DNA of 64,000 nucleotides from Paramoeba atlantica (Eukaryota > Discosea), in contig CDRNVI010000044.1 in NCBI GenBank assembly GCA_977017575.1, positions 372,001 through 436,000 on the forward strand, read 5' to 3'. The notes below the pieces were generated by a model, which had not been told where the DNA came from, searched no databases, and worked only from the letters and a program-made list of their open reading frames with translations. Of this stretch, positions 29,605 through 39,314 are shown piece after piece (within the stretch, counting starts at the first letter, position 1; each line of letters opens with the position of its first letter). The translations under genes were made by a program, and so were the position numbers.

Positions 29605-31819
29605 ATGACTGAAAACGGTAAAATCAAAAGGAACCAAAGGTTCGATGCTGTGCTAAAGGAATTTTCGCTAGATGATAGTCGGAAGACAATAGTACTGGAA
29701 GGGCTAAGCGCAGAGGATCGACGAGATATCCATGTCCTGTCCTCTCACTATGGATTGTGCCACCAAAGCTCGGGATCAAAGAAGAACCGTGTTCTGAAGC
29801 TTTCTAAAGAGGAACCAATTCAGGAGGTAAATCAAGTTCCTCAACCGCTACTGGCACGGGCGATAGTGAAAAACCACGAAATGATTCTAAATTTTCTAAA
29901 AGAAGCGCGTGAGTCCTTGAAAAGTGGCATGCAGAGAGAGAAATTAGGTCTAAGTCGACGCCGACATACATGTAGGTTTAAAAACGTATGTCTATCTACG
30001 AGTATCCCACGTAGCACGCCGCTTTATTCGCATGGCGAAGCTTCAAGAGTCCTAAACTTCCGTAAATCTCTTCCAGCTTTCCAATCCTATCCCGGGATAA
30101 AAAAAAGTCTGCGAAACTATCCTATTGACAATAGGAAAGTTTCCTATTGACAATAATTGTGCTCGTGACGGGTGAAACTGGATGTGGAAAAAGTACACAA
30201 ATCCCTGCCTTGTTACCGGATTCGAATATCATTCCGGCGGAATCGCAAATTGTTGTCACCCAACCCCGCCGTTTAAGCACCATTGCCTTAGCAGAACGAG
30301 TAGCCTATGAGAGAAACCAAAGTGTAGGAGACCAGATTGGGTATCAAATCCGTTTTGAAGAAAAGAAAAGCCCGCAAACACGATTACTATTTATGACCAC
30401 AGGGGTGTTGCTGCGGCGCATGCACACGGATCCGACCTTATCGAAAATATCCTGCGTAGTCGTCGATGAAATCCATGAGCGAGACAAAGACACCGATCTC
30501 CTCTTATTATTTTTACGTGATCTGATACGCAGCATGGGACATACGAAAACGAGTGGGCAAAATCGACTTTACATTGTGTTAATGAGTGCTACTCTCCAGC
30601 ACGAGTCTCTCATTCGGTACTTCTCCTCGGAGGTTCCCTGCTTAAATGGCGCATCCCTCCCCATGATCGCGATTCCTGGTAGAACCCATCCCGTGCGAAC
30701 TTATTTTATAGAAGACATCCTTGATGGGCTCGGACTACCCCAAGATTTTGCCAAACCTCGCCTTCCCATAACCCCTGTCGATTCCCCTACCTGTGTTCCC
30801 CCGGTAACCCCCCCCCCGCACAACCCCCCACCCTCACCCCCCCCCACCCTCACCCACCGCGGCGAACCCCCCCTCCCCCTCCCCCTCCTCGAGTCCCTCC
30901 TCCACACCTACCACCCCGCGTCCCCCCTCCCCTTCTCCCCCCTCCTCTTCCCCCCGGGCCGTCACGCAATTGCTACCGTCCACACGCTCCTCTCTCTGCC
31001 CGCCCCCGGGCCCCCACCCTCCTGCTTCTCCCGCTCCCCTCCGCGCTCTCGCCGGCCCAGCAGCAGCCAGCCCCCCCTCCGGCACGGACCCGCAACCTGA
31101 CCTTCGACCCGTCGTGGACAGCGGGCGGGTCCGGGAGAGGGCCTATGACCCGTGACTCGCGCAGCTCACGACGACGGGGAGGGGGGGGGGTGTCGAAGAT
31201 GGCAGCGGTGCAGAGAAGAGGGCGAGCGGGGCGGTGTGGCCCCGGGTGTGTGTGTAGGCATCTGATTTCCAATCCCCCGCCCATGACACTTGCTACATGT
31301 TGCTGTAGCAAATCGGAAGCCGAAAAGGTAAAGAAGGGTGAAAGATTTTACCTGCCGAACCCTGAAGCCATCGCGTTTTCGTTATCTCAAATGAAACTTG
31401 ATTCCACAGGGGACAGGCCCTTGACATCGGAAGAGGCAAGAAGCTTTGACTATGTCCATATCAGCAGCGACTTTTTCCCTGCTAAGACTTATGAGACACG
31501 AAGATGGATTGCAGACATTCTTTATGATTTACGAGACCTGATCGCCGAGGCATCTGAGAAATGTTTTCGACAATGTAGCGCAAAGTATTTTCCTAACGAA
31601 TTGGTAAAGGCCGTTAGCTACTCGATAAGTCTTACGGCACAGAACTACAATACATCTGAAGGGCTATTGACCGGCGACAGTCACGAAAGTATCCCGACAA
31701 AAATATCTCTTTTTGAACGTCATAATATCAGTACACTTCATGTACATTCCGAAGAAGGGTCAGATAGTGAATCAGACACCGAAATGGAGGTATGTAGTAT
31801 CTCTTCACTGGAAACCTGA
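29605..31819 (+). pseudogene. R3H-DEAH box RNA helicase, frame broken in several places
   Basis: Three overlapping pieces in different frames make up a DHX36/YTHDC2-like helicase. Piece 1 (29605 to about 30106) has an R3H-like domain (VLEGLSAEDRRDIHVLSSHY) and the conserved lead-in FRKSLPAFQ. Piece 2 (about 30135 to 31010) has Walker A GETGCGKST, motif Ia TQPRR, motif II DEIH and motif III MSATLQ, then a Pro-rich part and PGRHAIATVHTLL. The third part has VVDSGRVRERAYDP (about 31110-31155) and QRRGRAGR (motif VI, about 31208). Motif V (ATNIAETS type) is not visible in any frame. The first frame change falls at two direct copies of TCCTATTGACAATA (30120-30154), the first of which extends into the palindrome CCTATTGACAATAGG. 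The last 150 residues are well formed but unlike known helicase C-termini. Either a decaying gene or an assembly problem in C-rich DNA. Confidence 0.75.
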
Positions 31820-32546
31820 TGTTTCAAATAAGGTTTGAATGATTTCAAGTAAGCTTTCGAAGCCATGCTTTGAATAATCGCTGTTTATGGTTGCCAGTTT
31901 AGGCTAGTCTCAACTGTTTGTTGGTTGCCTGTATAGGTACTGAGTTACTTGAAATTCGGGCATTTTACATATACTCGAAAAGTTGGAGCAGTGCGTGACG
32001 CAGAAACGCGTACATAACACACAGTACGAACTTTACAACAGCTAGAAAACGCTTAGAAAGCTCTATTTAGGTGTATTTTGGTGTGAAGTATCATCCATTG
32101 TTTTACAAACTGACCAAAAAAGAATTTTTACATGCTGCCATTGAATTTCTTTGCTTGCCGCATTGCGTATAATCTCCTCTTTTTGCTACTATATTTCTTA
32201 CCGCATAATTACATAGACCTCCGCAGTTTTGGTCTTACATTCCCCTGACATCTTAATGGTTGGTCCTAGATCTGAAAAATGAAAATTACTGCGACACACT
32301 AAGTGCGTGTGCCGTACTCTCTCTTGCGATGCTACTTGATTTGTAATGCCTTATTTTGCGTGCATACACGTGTAAAATTCTAAATATGGGAAGTTTTGAT
32401 CTCGAAAACTCTGGGTTTTGGTCGAAAAAGACGCTTTTCTGTACAAAAGATCAACTTTCAATACCTAATCGAAAACTTTTTGGTCGTATGCAAATATAGC
32501 GGAAAAATGTTTTACCCCAAATGTTTTGTCTACAAACGTTTGATTC
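31820..32546. other. Intergenic, no feature seen
   Basis: AT-rich; no frame of note on either strand. Confidence 0.5.
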
Positions 32547-33239
32547 ATGTCTCGACTTGGCAAGGTACAGTCGGATATTCATCCTCCAGAAGTTCGTCTA
32601 TCGTCTTTTATTGACAACATCAGGAACCCACACCCGTCTTGGAAATCTGGCACACCTCTTCTAGAATGGGAAGGAGTGTACAGCGCACCGTGGGAAAGGT
32701 ATTCTCCGGAATTTAATGTATTGCTTCGTTGGAACAATATGGGGTTACAGGGAAATTTGACGTGGAACTTTTTACCAACGCAGGTATATCGTATAGAAGT
32801 TTGTGACAACATGCTCCAAGGGTCCATTCCTTTGGAAGTGCTGCGAGACGAATTAATTGGGTTAACGGCGTCGCGTAATTTGTTTTCCTCAAAACTTGAT
32901 TTGACATCACTTCCGTTGAATTTCGCGGAATTGACGGCTTCGTACAATTTGCTCGAAGGTGCTATAGATCTCTCCGCCCTGCCACAAACCCTGAGAATTC
33001 TTTTCCTCCGATGTAATCATTTTGTGGGGGTAGTTGACTTCACACATATTTCTACCTCCATTCGTATCGATCTCCGAGACAATGCAATTTTCGTATTTCC
33101 TGAAAGTTTTGTGTCCAACAATGTCTTATACGACGTAAACACTGAATACGACAACAAAAACATGTCGGGGTATGCCGCACTAGTAGCAGTAGTTGTACTA
33201 TCTTTTGTTGTTCTTGAACGATGTATAGGTGCATTATAG
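32547..33239 (+). CDS. Leucine-rich repeat protein with C-terminal membrane anchor
   Basis: The 230-residue product belongs to a local LRR family (see also 33456, 42892 and 54311). An N-terminal cap has the motif W-x-GV (LLEWEGVYS) and a second signature GNLTWNFLP. About five repeats of 20-24 residues follow, of the type L..LP..L..L....N...G..DLS. The cap here lacks the cysteine pair found in two of the relatives. At the C-terminus a hydrophobic helix (YAALVAVVVLSFVVL, about 209-224) probably anchors the protein in a membrane; there is no N-terminal signal peptide. The ATG at 32547 is the first in frame. The partner and ligand are unknown. Confidence 0.85.
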   Translation: MSRLGKVQSDIHPPEVRLSSFIDNIRNPHPSWKSGTPLLEWEGVYSAPWERYSPEFNVLLRWNNMGLQGNLTWNFLPTQVYRIEVCDNMLQGSIPLEVLRDELIGLTASRNLFSSKLDLTSLPLNFAELTASYNLLEGAIDLSALPQTLRILFLRCNHFVGVVDFTHISTSIRIDLRDNAIFVFPESFVSNNVLYDVNTEYDNKNMSGYAALVAVVVLSFVVLERCIGAL

Positions 33240-33455
33240 ATAAAAAATATGTACGTTGTTTTTACAGCATCCTCTGCAAAACTTGGATAATCCTGTAATA
33301 TCGAGGAGGAGCGGGGGAGTAGGAGCGGGGGTAGGAGCGGGAGGTGGAAGTGTACCAACAAAAAAAATAATCGAGTAGGTTTTCATTTTCTTTTAAAGAT
33401 CAGCAAAGACTATTGGGGAATTTACTAATTTTTCTCCATTTCTCAACAAAAATCC

Positions 33456-34136
33456 ATGACCATCTCGACTCATTTGAAATGTGCCGATGCGCCATCGGGT
33501 TCACGTCTTGGGCGAGTACGCGGAGCTATTCTTTCACCGGAATATAAGCTCGCTATGTTTATTCAGCATATGAATAGCACCCATGAAACCTGGACGGATT
33601 CTACTCCACTTCGTAAATGGAAAGGACTCATCTTTCGCAGTGATACACTTGCGTGCATCGAATGGCTAGAATCAAATCTTGGTGGAACAGTCAGCTGGAA
33701 ATTTGTTCCGGACACTGTAACAGAACTTAAATTGAACAACAATCGACTGGAGGGAACGATCGACGTTTCGGTACTGCCATCCACATTACAAGTATTGTGG
33801 TTAAACCACAATCGTTTTGAAGGGCCAGTAGATCTTTCTACTCTCCCACAAAGTCTTACCCAGCTGTGTTTAAATCAAAACCATCTAAGTGGCGGTTTGA
33901 AGTTGCAACATTTACCTCCGAAGCTCGTGTGGTTGTGGCTCAACGGCAATGAATTTGCTGGAACTGTGTCCTTGGCAGGACTACCAAAGACCTTAAAGGA
34001 AATTTATCTGATGAATAATAAATTAACAGGCACCGTCGATGTCAGTGAGTTACCCGAAGTAACGACTCAGATCTATATTCACTATGGTAATGATATTGAA
34101 ATACAAGGTACACATCCGCATTATCAGAAAATATAG
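33456..34136 (+). CDS. Leucine-rich repeat protein, soluble
   Basis: Tandem neighbour and paralog of the gene at 32547, separated by 216 bp. The 226-residue protein has the cap motifs LRKWKGLIF and GTVSWKFVP, then about six regular 23-24-residue repeats with the consensus LP.TL..LWLN.N.F.G.VDLS. No signal peptide or membrane segment is seen, unlike its neighbour. The repeats are more regular than in the other family members, pointing to recent repeat expansion. The capping cysteines are absent. LRRs of this LPxxLxxLxLxxN type are common in protist proteins and usually bind other proteins. Confidence 0.85.
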   Translation: MTISTHLKCADAPSGSRLGRVRGAILSPEYKLAMFIQHMNSTHETWTDSTPLRKWKGLIFRSDTLACIEWLESNLGGTVSWKFVPDTVTELKLNNNRLEGTIDVSVLPSTLQVLWLNHNRFEGPVDLSTLPQSLTQLCLNQNHLSGGLKLQHLPPKLVWLWLNGNEFAGTVSLAGLPKTLKEIYLMNNKLTGTVDVSELPEVTTQIYIHYGNDIEIQGTHPHYQKI

Positions 34137-34572
34137 CGAAAGTGTAATTGTGATCAACATGTGAATATTTGTTTTGAAAAATGTTCGTCTCTTGTAATTT
34201 TTTGAATGTGCAGTAGAGATTTATCCTTGAATTTCTACTCGAATTTTTATTATAATTTTTATTTAGTGCACATTCCTCGAATTACTTTCCCGCTATCCTC
34301 ACACTTAATTTACCGATATTTACATTATATTTTGACTATCAAGCGAAAGTCCGTTCGAATAAATCCATTACGTGTACATTAGAACATGATGAGTGTGTTG
34401 CGGTGCCCATATTTTTCCCTGTATGTATCTTCCTGACATGCTGAGAACTTTTGCACACACGGTCAAATTTTGGGAATGGATATGTGGCTGCAACGCACCT
34501 ACTTTCGTTACAGCACTCGTTACGTAGTCCACTTTGGTTACTAAAGGTTATAATTTTTATTTTTATGTTATT
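34137..34572. other. Intergenic
   Basis: AT-rich, no gene seen. A CGTTACAG acceptor-like site lies about 60 bases before the next ATG. Confidence 0.5.
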
Positions 34573-35847
34573 ATGAAAAGAGAAAGAAGCGCTGGAAAAG
34601 GCATGCACTCATCCTGTAGCTCCAAACAAAAAGGTTCATTACATCGCGCTGCACCTGCCTTGACGTTACCTATAGGAAAATCGAAGAATGCTTCGGGAAA
34701 GAATGACCACTTAGCAAAAGAATCACCGATAAGTGGGGCTTGCGAAAGGACTGAGCTTGCTATGCTGGCACTCGGGGCAAGACAAAGGGCACATCAATTT
34801 ACCCAAGAGCGCACTTCACGCTCTAGTCCAAGCGATATGTCATTACACGTGGGATCAGACTCTAAAGCCTCTCAGTTGTGTCTCAGGCGATACCACTCCA
34901 CTTTCCAAGAAATTGTAGACATGAGTGATATTCTTCTCGAGGTATTAGATATCCGCGATCCCTTGGCATGTCGTCTCGAGCACGCGGAGAACACCATACG
35001 ATCAAAACATGGCGAACAAAAATCAATCGTTCACATTCTCAACAAAGTGGATCTTATTCCCTCGGAAATCGCACAACGGTGGGTATCCTACTTTCGTGCA
35101 CAAAACTGTCATGTTATTCCCTTTAGTGCCCCCGCGCGACCCGGCGCCCATCACCACCGTGGAGGGGGCGACAACAGCCCTCTCGCACGGCGTTGTGTCG
35201 ACGACGTGTTTGATGCCATACGAAATATTCGACGCACCCACACCGGCACCCACCGCAGTGTCACGGTCGGGGTTCTGGGTTACCCCAACGTAGGGAAGAG
35301 CAGCGTGATTAACGCGCTGAAACGAAAAACCGTCGTCGGGGTCGCCAACCGGCCGGGAAGCACCAAAGGCCCAACCGAGGTGGAACTCCGGCAAGGGGTG
35401 AAAATCGTGGATTGCCCCGGGGTGGTGTTTGACGGGGGAACGGAGAACCACCACAGTCGACTGGCGCTGCTTAACGCCGTGCCGGTGTCGGAGATTGCGG
35501 ATCCGGTTTCTGCGGTAGGGTCGATTGTGGCTCGGGTGGGATGTGATGCGTTGTGTAAGCACTATGGTGTGGAACCCTCTCAAAATCTTGTTGCGGCGCT
35601 TGAGAGAGTGGGTAAAGTGATCGGTCGACTTCGTGCTGGAGGGATTGTGGATGAAGAGGCGACCGCGAGGTGTGTTCTGCAGGATTGGAACTCCGGGAAG
35701 CTGGCTTTTTATGCTTTTCCACCTGATTCGCACTCTTCACATGAAGAGAGCTTTTCGTGCTTTTTAACGCCTACCAAAAATGGTTTAGAAAACGTTTCTA
35801 CCGGAACGGATACGAAGGGAGAATCTCCAAGTAATATTTCTGGCTAG
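34573..35847 (+). CDS. Nucleostemin/GNL3-type circularly permuted GTPase
   Basis: The 424-residue protein has the permuted order of the YlqF/YawG GTPases: G4 NKVDLIP (about 155-161), G5 FSAP (about 180), G1 GYPNVGKSS (about 236-244), G2 region GSTKGPTEV, G3 DCPGVV (about 280). LEVLDIRDPLACR before G4 is typical of nucleostemin and its yeast relative Grn1, which act in nucleolar maturation and export of the 60S subunit. The N-terminus is basic and Ser-rich as expected for nucleolar targeting; the C-terminus lacks the long acidic extension of animal GNL3. The first ATG is at 34573 (MKRERSAGKGMHSS). Upstream codons in frame lack an ATG. No intron. Confidence 0.9.
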   Translation: MKRERSAGKGMHSSCSSKQKGSLHRAAPALTLPIGKSKNASGKNDHLAKESPISGACERTELAMLALGARQRAHQFTQERTSRSSPSDMSLHVGSDSKASQLCLRRYHSTFQEIVDMSDILLEVLDIRDPLACRLEHAENTIRSKHGEQKSIVHILNKVDLIPSEIAQRWVSYFRAQNCHVIPFSAPARPGAHHHRGGGDNSPLARRCVDDVFDAIRNIRRTHTGTHRSVTVGVLGYPNVGKSSVINALKRKTVVGVANRPGSTKGPTEVELRQGVKIVDCPGVVFDGGTENHHSRLALLNAVPVSEIADPVSAVGSIVARVGCDALCKHYGVEPSQNLVAALERVGKVIGRLRAGGIVDEEATARCVLQDWNSGKLAFYAFPPDSHSSHEESFSCFLTPTKNGLENVSTGTDTKGESPSNISG

Positions 35848-36035
35848 AAATCGTGAAATCACGTGGTGTATTCTGAAGAACTGGAACTTTCAGCATATGA
35901 TTCCATATGCAGTAGTATAATCCAACTTGACAACCTGTATTAAACCTAAAAAACTAGTGTGACTAATCTAAAACACTTGTACTGAAATAAGGAAATAAAA
36001 ATTAAAGGCATACTTTTTTTAGTTTCTAAACATTT

Positions 36036-37886
36036 ATGGACTACGAACTGAAGAGCTGGCGTCAGGACGCAAACTCTTCAAACTTGGACCTCGTAGTTGA
36101 TATTGAACCTGCGAAACCCAATGTGGTACGAAAATTTCGGGTTGAAGTGACGGAGGATACCCTACAATTGTACCGCAATCAAGAAAAAGTTCTGACATGG
36201 ACTCTTTTTGATGCCGTGCTCGATGAGCCTCAATGGGAGACGAAAAGCGATGAACTTCACATCAACCTAGTCAAGAAGTCGGAGGAACTCTGGAAGAGTG
36301 CCCTTCGCAACCCACTTCCTCCCTGTGATCAGGAGCTCATCGACCCAACAAAACGAGAACCGGGACAAGTCGGTCCCGACGCATATGACGAAGCCGTCGT
36401 CCTGACCATCGAAGAATTAGATCACCTTCTCGCGATGGAGGTAGCATCATTTGATGCGACACAGCCTTCTGAAACTCGGGATACAGATGCTTCCGACCCA
36501 GATGCCATCCTGGAAGACGTGCTTTCTCAGAAAACCGGGTTAAGCGCGAAAGAGAGAGAAGCGGAAGAGGAACAGAAAACCCTCCAGCATGAAATGGAGA
36601 AAATAGAACGCCGATTGAAGGAGCTCAAAGAGGAGGCCGGGGAGGATGCTGAACGAAAAATCTCCATCGTTCAAGAAATGCACCGTCACTGTGCAGAAAT
36701 CCTAGAACTACGACAGGAGCCAGTGACAGTCCAGGGTCTCGTGCGCGCTCTCCAACATGACATTACCAAAGCCAAACTCAACCGTGGAGAGGATGCCACC
36801 GAATCCGAACCCTTCGCCAACCCCTCCGAGGAGGCCATGACGCCGGAGGAGCTCTATGTCCGCGGGATTCTCGCCCTTGAACGTGGGGACCCCGCGGAAG
36901 GGTTACACTTTCTTCGTCTCGCGGCGCTCTCCCATGACCACACCCAGAGTATGATGACGCTGGTACGGCTCTACATGGAGAGCGGCCTCCAGACCCTCTC
37001 CCTGCAGCTGTTGCTGGACAAATCGGTCCGAGCCCTCGACCCTTTATCGAACTTCACCACAGCTCAGATGTTTGATAACGGGGTAGGGAACTTCACCCCA
37101 GCGCTCGCGCTCGCGCTCTATTTTTACCAAAGAGCCGCGAGTACCGGAGAGACCAGCGCGATGTGTTTTGCGGCACAGCTGTTGCTGCGAGGCGGGTGTG
37201 TGGCCACGGCCGGGCGAACCGAGCTGTGTAACCTACGCCTCGCGGCGCGCTGGATGCAGCACGCCCTCGACCGTGGGAGCTGTCTGGCGTATAAGCTCAT
37301 GCTCGAGCGGTATCTGGGAGGGGAGGGGTCCGGGGAGGGGGCGGATCCGGGCACGCGGAAAATGTATGAACGACTAAATGAGAAGCCGAATTATGAAAAG
37401 GCAAAGAAGTATTACACGTTGTTGTCGGATACGAGCCGGGAGATCCTGAAGCAGGTGCCGAATGTGGAGCAGAGATTGGAGGCGTTGCGGAAAGGGGAGG
37501 TGGGGAAACCAAGTTCTGCGCGGAAGACAGAGGAGGAAAAGGGGGGTAAAAGCGAAGAGGCCCACCCCCAGCTCGAGATCGTGCCGAAGCCCAAGGTTTC
37601 TTCTCACGCCGAGGAGCGCCTTCAGCGTTTTGAACCGAGCTCAATGGGTGCCCGCTCCCATATGGTGAAGCCTCGAGGGTTTGATCCGAAGGCCTCGTGG
37701 GGAGATCGACGACAGCGAATGTGGGAAAAAGTTGCCTCAGCGAGTTTGTTGGGTGCTGCAGCCTATATTCTTGCGTTTCCGGTCCGTGTGATAGCGTTGC
37801 CTACCTTTTTCGAGTTTCTGGAGACCTGCCTCTTGTCTCTTCCGTGGAACAAGTCGCCGAGAGTTTCCCCGCAAGGGCTATTTTGA
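36036..37886 (+). CDS. CS (NudC/p23-like) domain, coiled coil, Sel1-like repeats and C-terminal membrane helix
   Basis: The 616-residue protein starts with a CS domain (about 5-95: SWRQDANSSNLDLVVDIEP, FRVEVTEDTLQLYRN, LDEPQWETK, LHINLVKKSEELWKSAL), the fold used by NudC and p23 co-chaperones. A strongly charged coiled coil follows (about 165-215), then TPR/Sel1-like helical repeats (about 270-450: ELYVRGILALERGDPAEGL, ALALYFYQRAASTGETSAM, AARWMQHALDRGSCLAYKLM). A basic linker leads to a hydrophobic helix (about 570-600, SLLGAAAYILAFPVRVIAL), so the protein is probably membrane-anchored with its chaperone-like part in the cytosol. This combination is reminiscent of ER-quality-control Sel1 proteins but I know no exact counterpart. 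The ATG is preceded by a TTTTTTTAG acceptor-like site. Confidence 0.75.
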   Translation: MDYELKSWRQDANSSNLDLVVDIEPAKPNVVRKFRVEVTEDTLQLYRNQEKVLTWTLFDAVLDEPQWETKSDELHINLVKKSEELWKSALRNPLPPCDQELIDPTKREPGQVGPDAYDEAVVLTIEELDHLLAMEVASFDATQPSETRDTDASDPDAILEDVLSQKTGLSAKEREAEEEQKTLQHEMEKIERRLKELKEEAGEDAERKISIVQEMHRHCAEILELRQEPVTVQGLVRALQHDITKAKLNRGEDATESEPFANPSEEAMTPEELYVRGILALERGDPAEGLHFLRLAALSHDHTQSMMTLVRLYMESGLQTLSLQLLLDKSVRALDPLSNFTTAQMFDNGVGNFTPALALALYFYQRAASTGETSAMCFAAQLLLRGGCVATAGRTELCNLRLAARWMQHALDRGSCLAYKLMLERYLGGEGSGEGADPGTRKMYERLNEKPNYEKAKKYYTLLSDTSREILKQVPNVEQRLEALRKGEVGKPSSARKTEEEKGGKSEEAHPQLEIVPKPKVSSHAEERLQRFEPSSMGARSHMVKPRGFDPKASWGDRRQRMWEKVASASLLGAAAYILAFPVRVIALPTFFEFLETCLLSLPWNKSPRVSPQGLF

Positions 37887-38207
37887 TACTTTTAAGGATT
37901 AGATTGTACGCGAAGCAACTCAGTCACCTTGAGGCGTATGTTTTTATGGGCACAAGATTATCTAAAGTTATCTAACGTTAAAATCTTACACTGATTGATT
38001 TGTAACCAAAAACGCTTACAAGTTGCCCTTGTATAGTATAAAGGAAATTTGTACCGCACAGTTATAGCACAGCGTATCTTTGATATTTTGATGACAACGT
38101 CTCGACAATTTGTATCCCTTTTGTCATGGTCCTTTTTCATTTTCTCTGATCAGAGTGTGCCAAAACTACATTATTTTCACAATCCCATGTCACCGACCTT
38201 CATCTAA

Positions 38208-39089
38208 ATGCTTCGCCGCCCACTTTCCCGACTTCTCTGCTCTCTTCCCAACCCCTCCACACCCGACCCCACTCCCCCTCCTCCCCCTGACCCCTCCTCC
38301 GTGCTTCGTCGCAGTGCGGAGGCGCGTGCCAAAATCAACCAGCTCTGGCAGCTCCGTCGTACCCACGCTTCAACCTCCTCTTTACACGCCCCCGCCGTTT
38401 CCACGGGTCCCGAACCCACCGACCCATCGGCCCCCTCCGCCATCCCTTCCCCCTACGCCGTGTTTCCTCTGCTTTACGAGTTAAACCTTTCCGCAGAGGT
38501 CCCGACACGGGATGACATCACCAAAGGTTTAGGGGAGGCCATGGATCGTCTGCTGATTCTCACCGTAGAGGGGATGGCCCATGAGACCAAGCGACGCCTG
38601 GAGACCGGGTGTACCCCGCCGGATGCGGAGGCCCCGCAGGCGGGTGGGGGGCATTATTTACGCAACCTGCTGCGTTGTGTGGGGAGAAATGGAACCCCGC
38701 TGGAGCTGCGTACCGTGCAGCACCTGTTTGCGCGGTGTTTTAACTATTTACAGGCTCTCGCGTTGTTTGATGAGATAAAACTGTGCGGGTTGTCAATTAA
38801 TGTCCATGTGTACTATGCAATGGTGTTTTGTCTGCAGCGGTTGGAGGAGGAGAGTTGGGGACGGCAGTATTACCAGGAGAGGCAGAGGACACAGCAGACA
38901 ACAGAGGAGATGATGAATTACTGTCTGACGGGGGTGGAAAGTCAGTTGATTCCCGAGAACAAGGCTCATCTGGGACGGATCATGTTTGCGGATGTGCCGC
39001 AGGTATTTCCGTATGGTAAGTCATCCGATTTCGATGCCACGGGCAAGGAGTTTCGTGCACGATTCGAGGGTAAGGATCTACCTGAGTGA
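38208..39089 (+). CDS. Predicted mitochondrial protein with PPR-like helices
   Basis: The 293-residue protein begins with a probable mitochondrial targeting sequence (MLRRPLSRLLCSLP), then a Pro-rich stretch (about 18-33). The region about 160-215 (TVQHLFARCFNYLQALALFD, EIKLCGLSINVHVYYAMVFC) looks like pentatricopeptide-type helix pairs, which usually bind RNA in mitochondria. The C-terminus is soluble and charged. I cannot name an ortholog; a small ribosomal or RNA-processing factor is possible. GC content of the coding region is high, as in several neighbours. Confidence 0.65.
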   Translation: MLRRPLSRLLCSLPNPSTPDPTPPPPPDPSSVLRRSAEARAKINQLWQLRRTHASTSSLHAPAVSTGPEPTDPSAPSAIPSPYAVFPLLYELNLSAEVPTRDDITKGLGEAMDRLLILTVEGMAHETKRRLETGCTPPDAEAPQAGGGHYLRNLLRCVGRNGTPLELRTVQHLFARCFNYLQALALFDEIKLCGLSINVHVYYAMVFCLQRLEEESWGRQYYQERQRTQQTTEEMMNYCLTGVESQLIPENKAHLGRIMFADVPQVFPYGKSSDFDATGKEFRARFEGKDLPE

Positions 39090-39314
39090 AAAGGTGGAGC
39101 ACATAAGGGGACTTTTTCGTGTTTGTTGTCTCAACAAGTGAATTAATTGATCCCTTCTACTCTTTGCTCTGTTATTTCTGCCTAGGTAGTTTCGACCTAG
39201 GTAGTTTCTTTGTAGTTTGCTACATTATGAAGATTCACATCCATATGACATATGGCGTATACCTGCTGAATAAATAAACCTTTCTCTCATACGCTATCCT
39301 TTAAAAGCACAACC
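39090..39314. other. Intergenic with acceptor-like pyrimidine-AG
   Basis: Contains CCTAGGTAGTTTC twice (about 39182 and 39198). CCTTTCTCTCATACGCTATC then CTTTAAAAG (39280-39308) precedes the STE24 ATG by a few bases, consistent with a spliced-leader acceptor. Confidence 0.45.

Noticed and set aside
30049-30134. An 86-nt GT-AG intron repairing the helicase frame
   Set aside because: It would restore the frame but remove FRKSLPAFQ, which is conserved in these helicases, so it is unlikely to be real.
35023-35733. A 236-codon minus-strand frame
   Set aside because: Opposite the nucleostemin-like GTPase, whose five G motifs are in order on the + strand.
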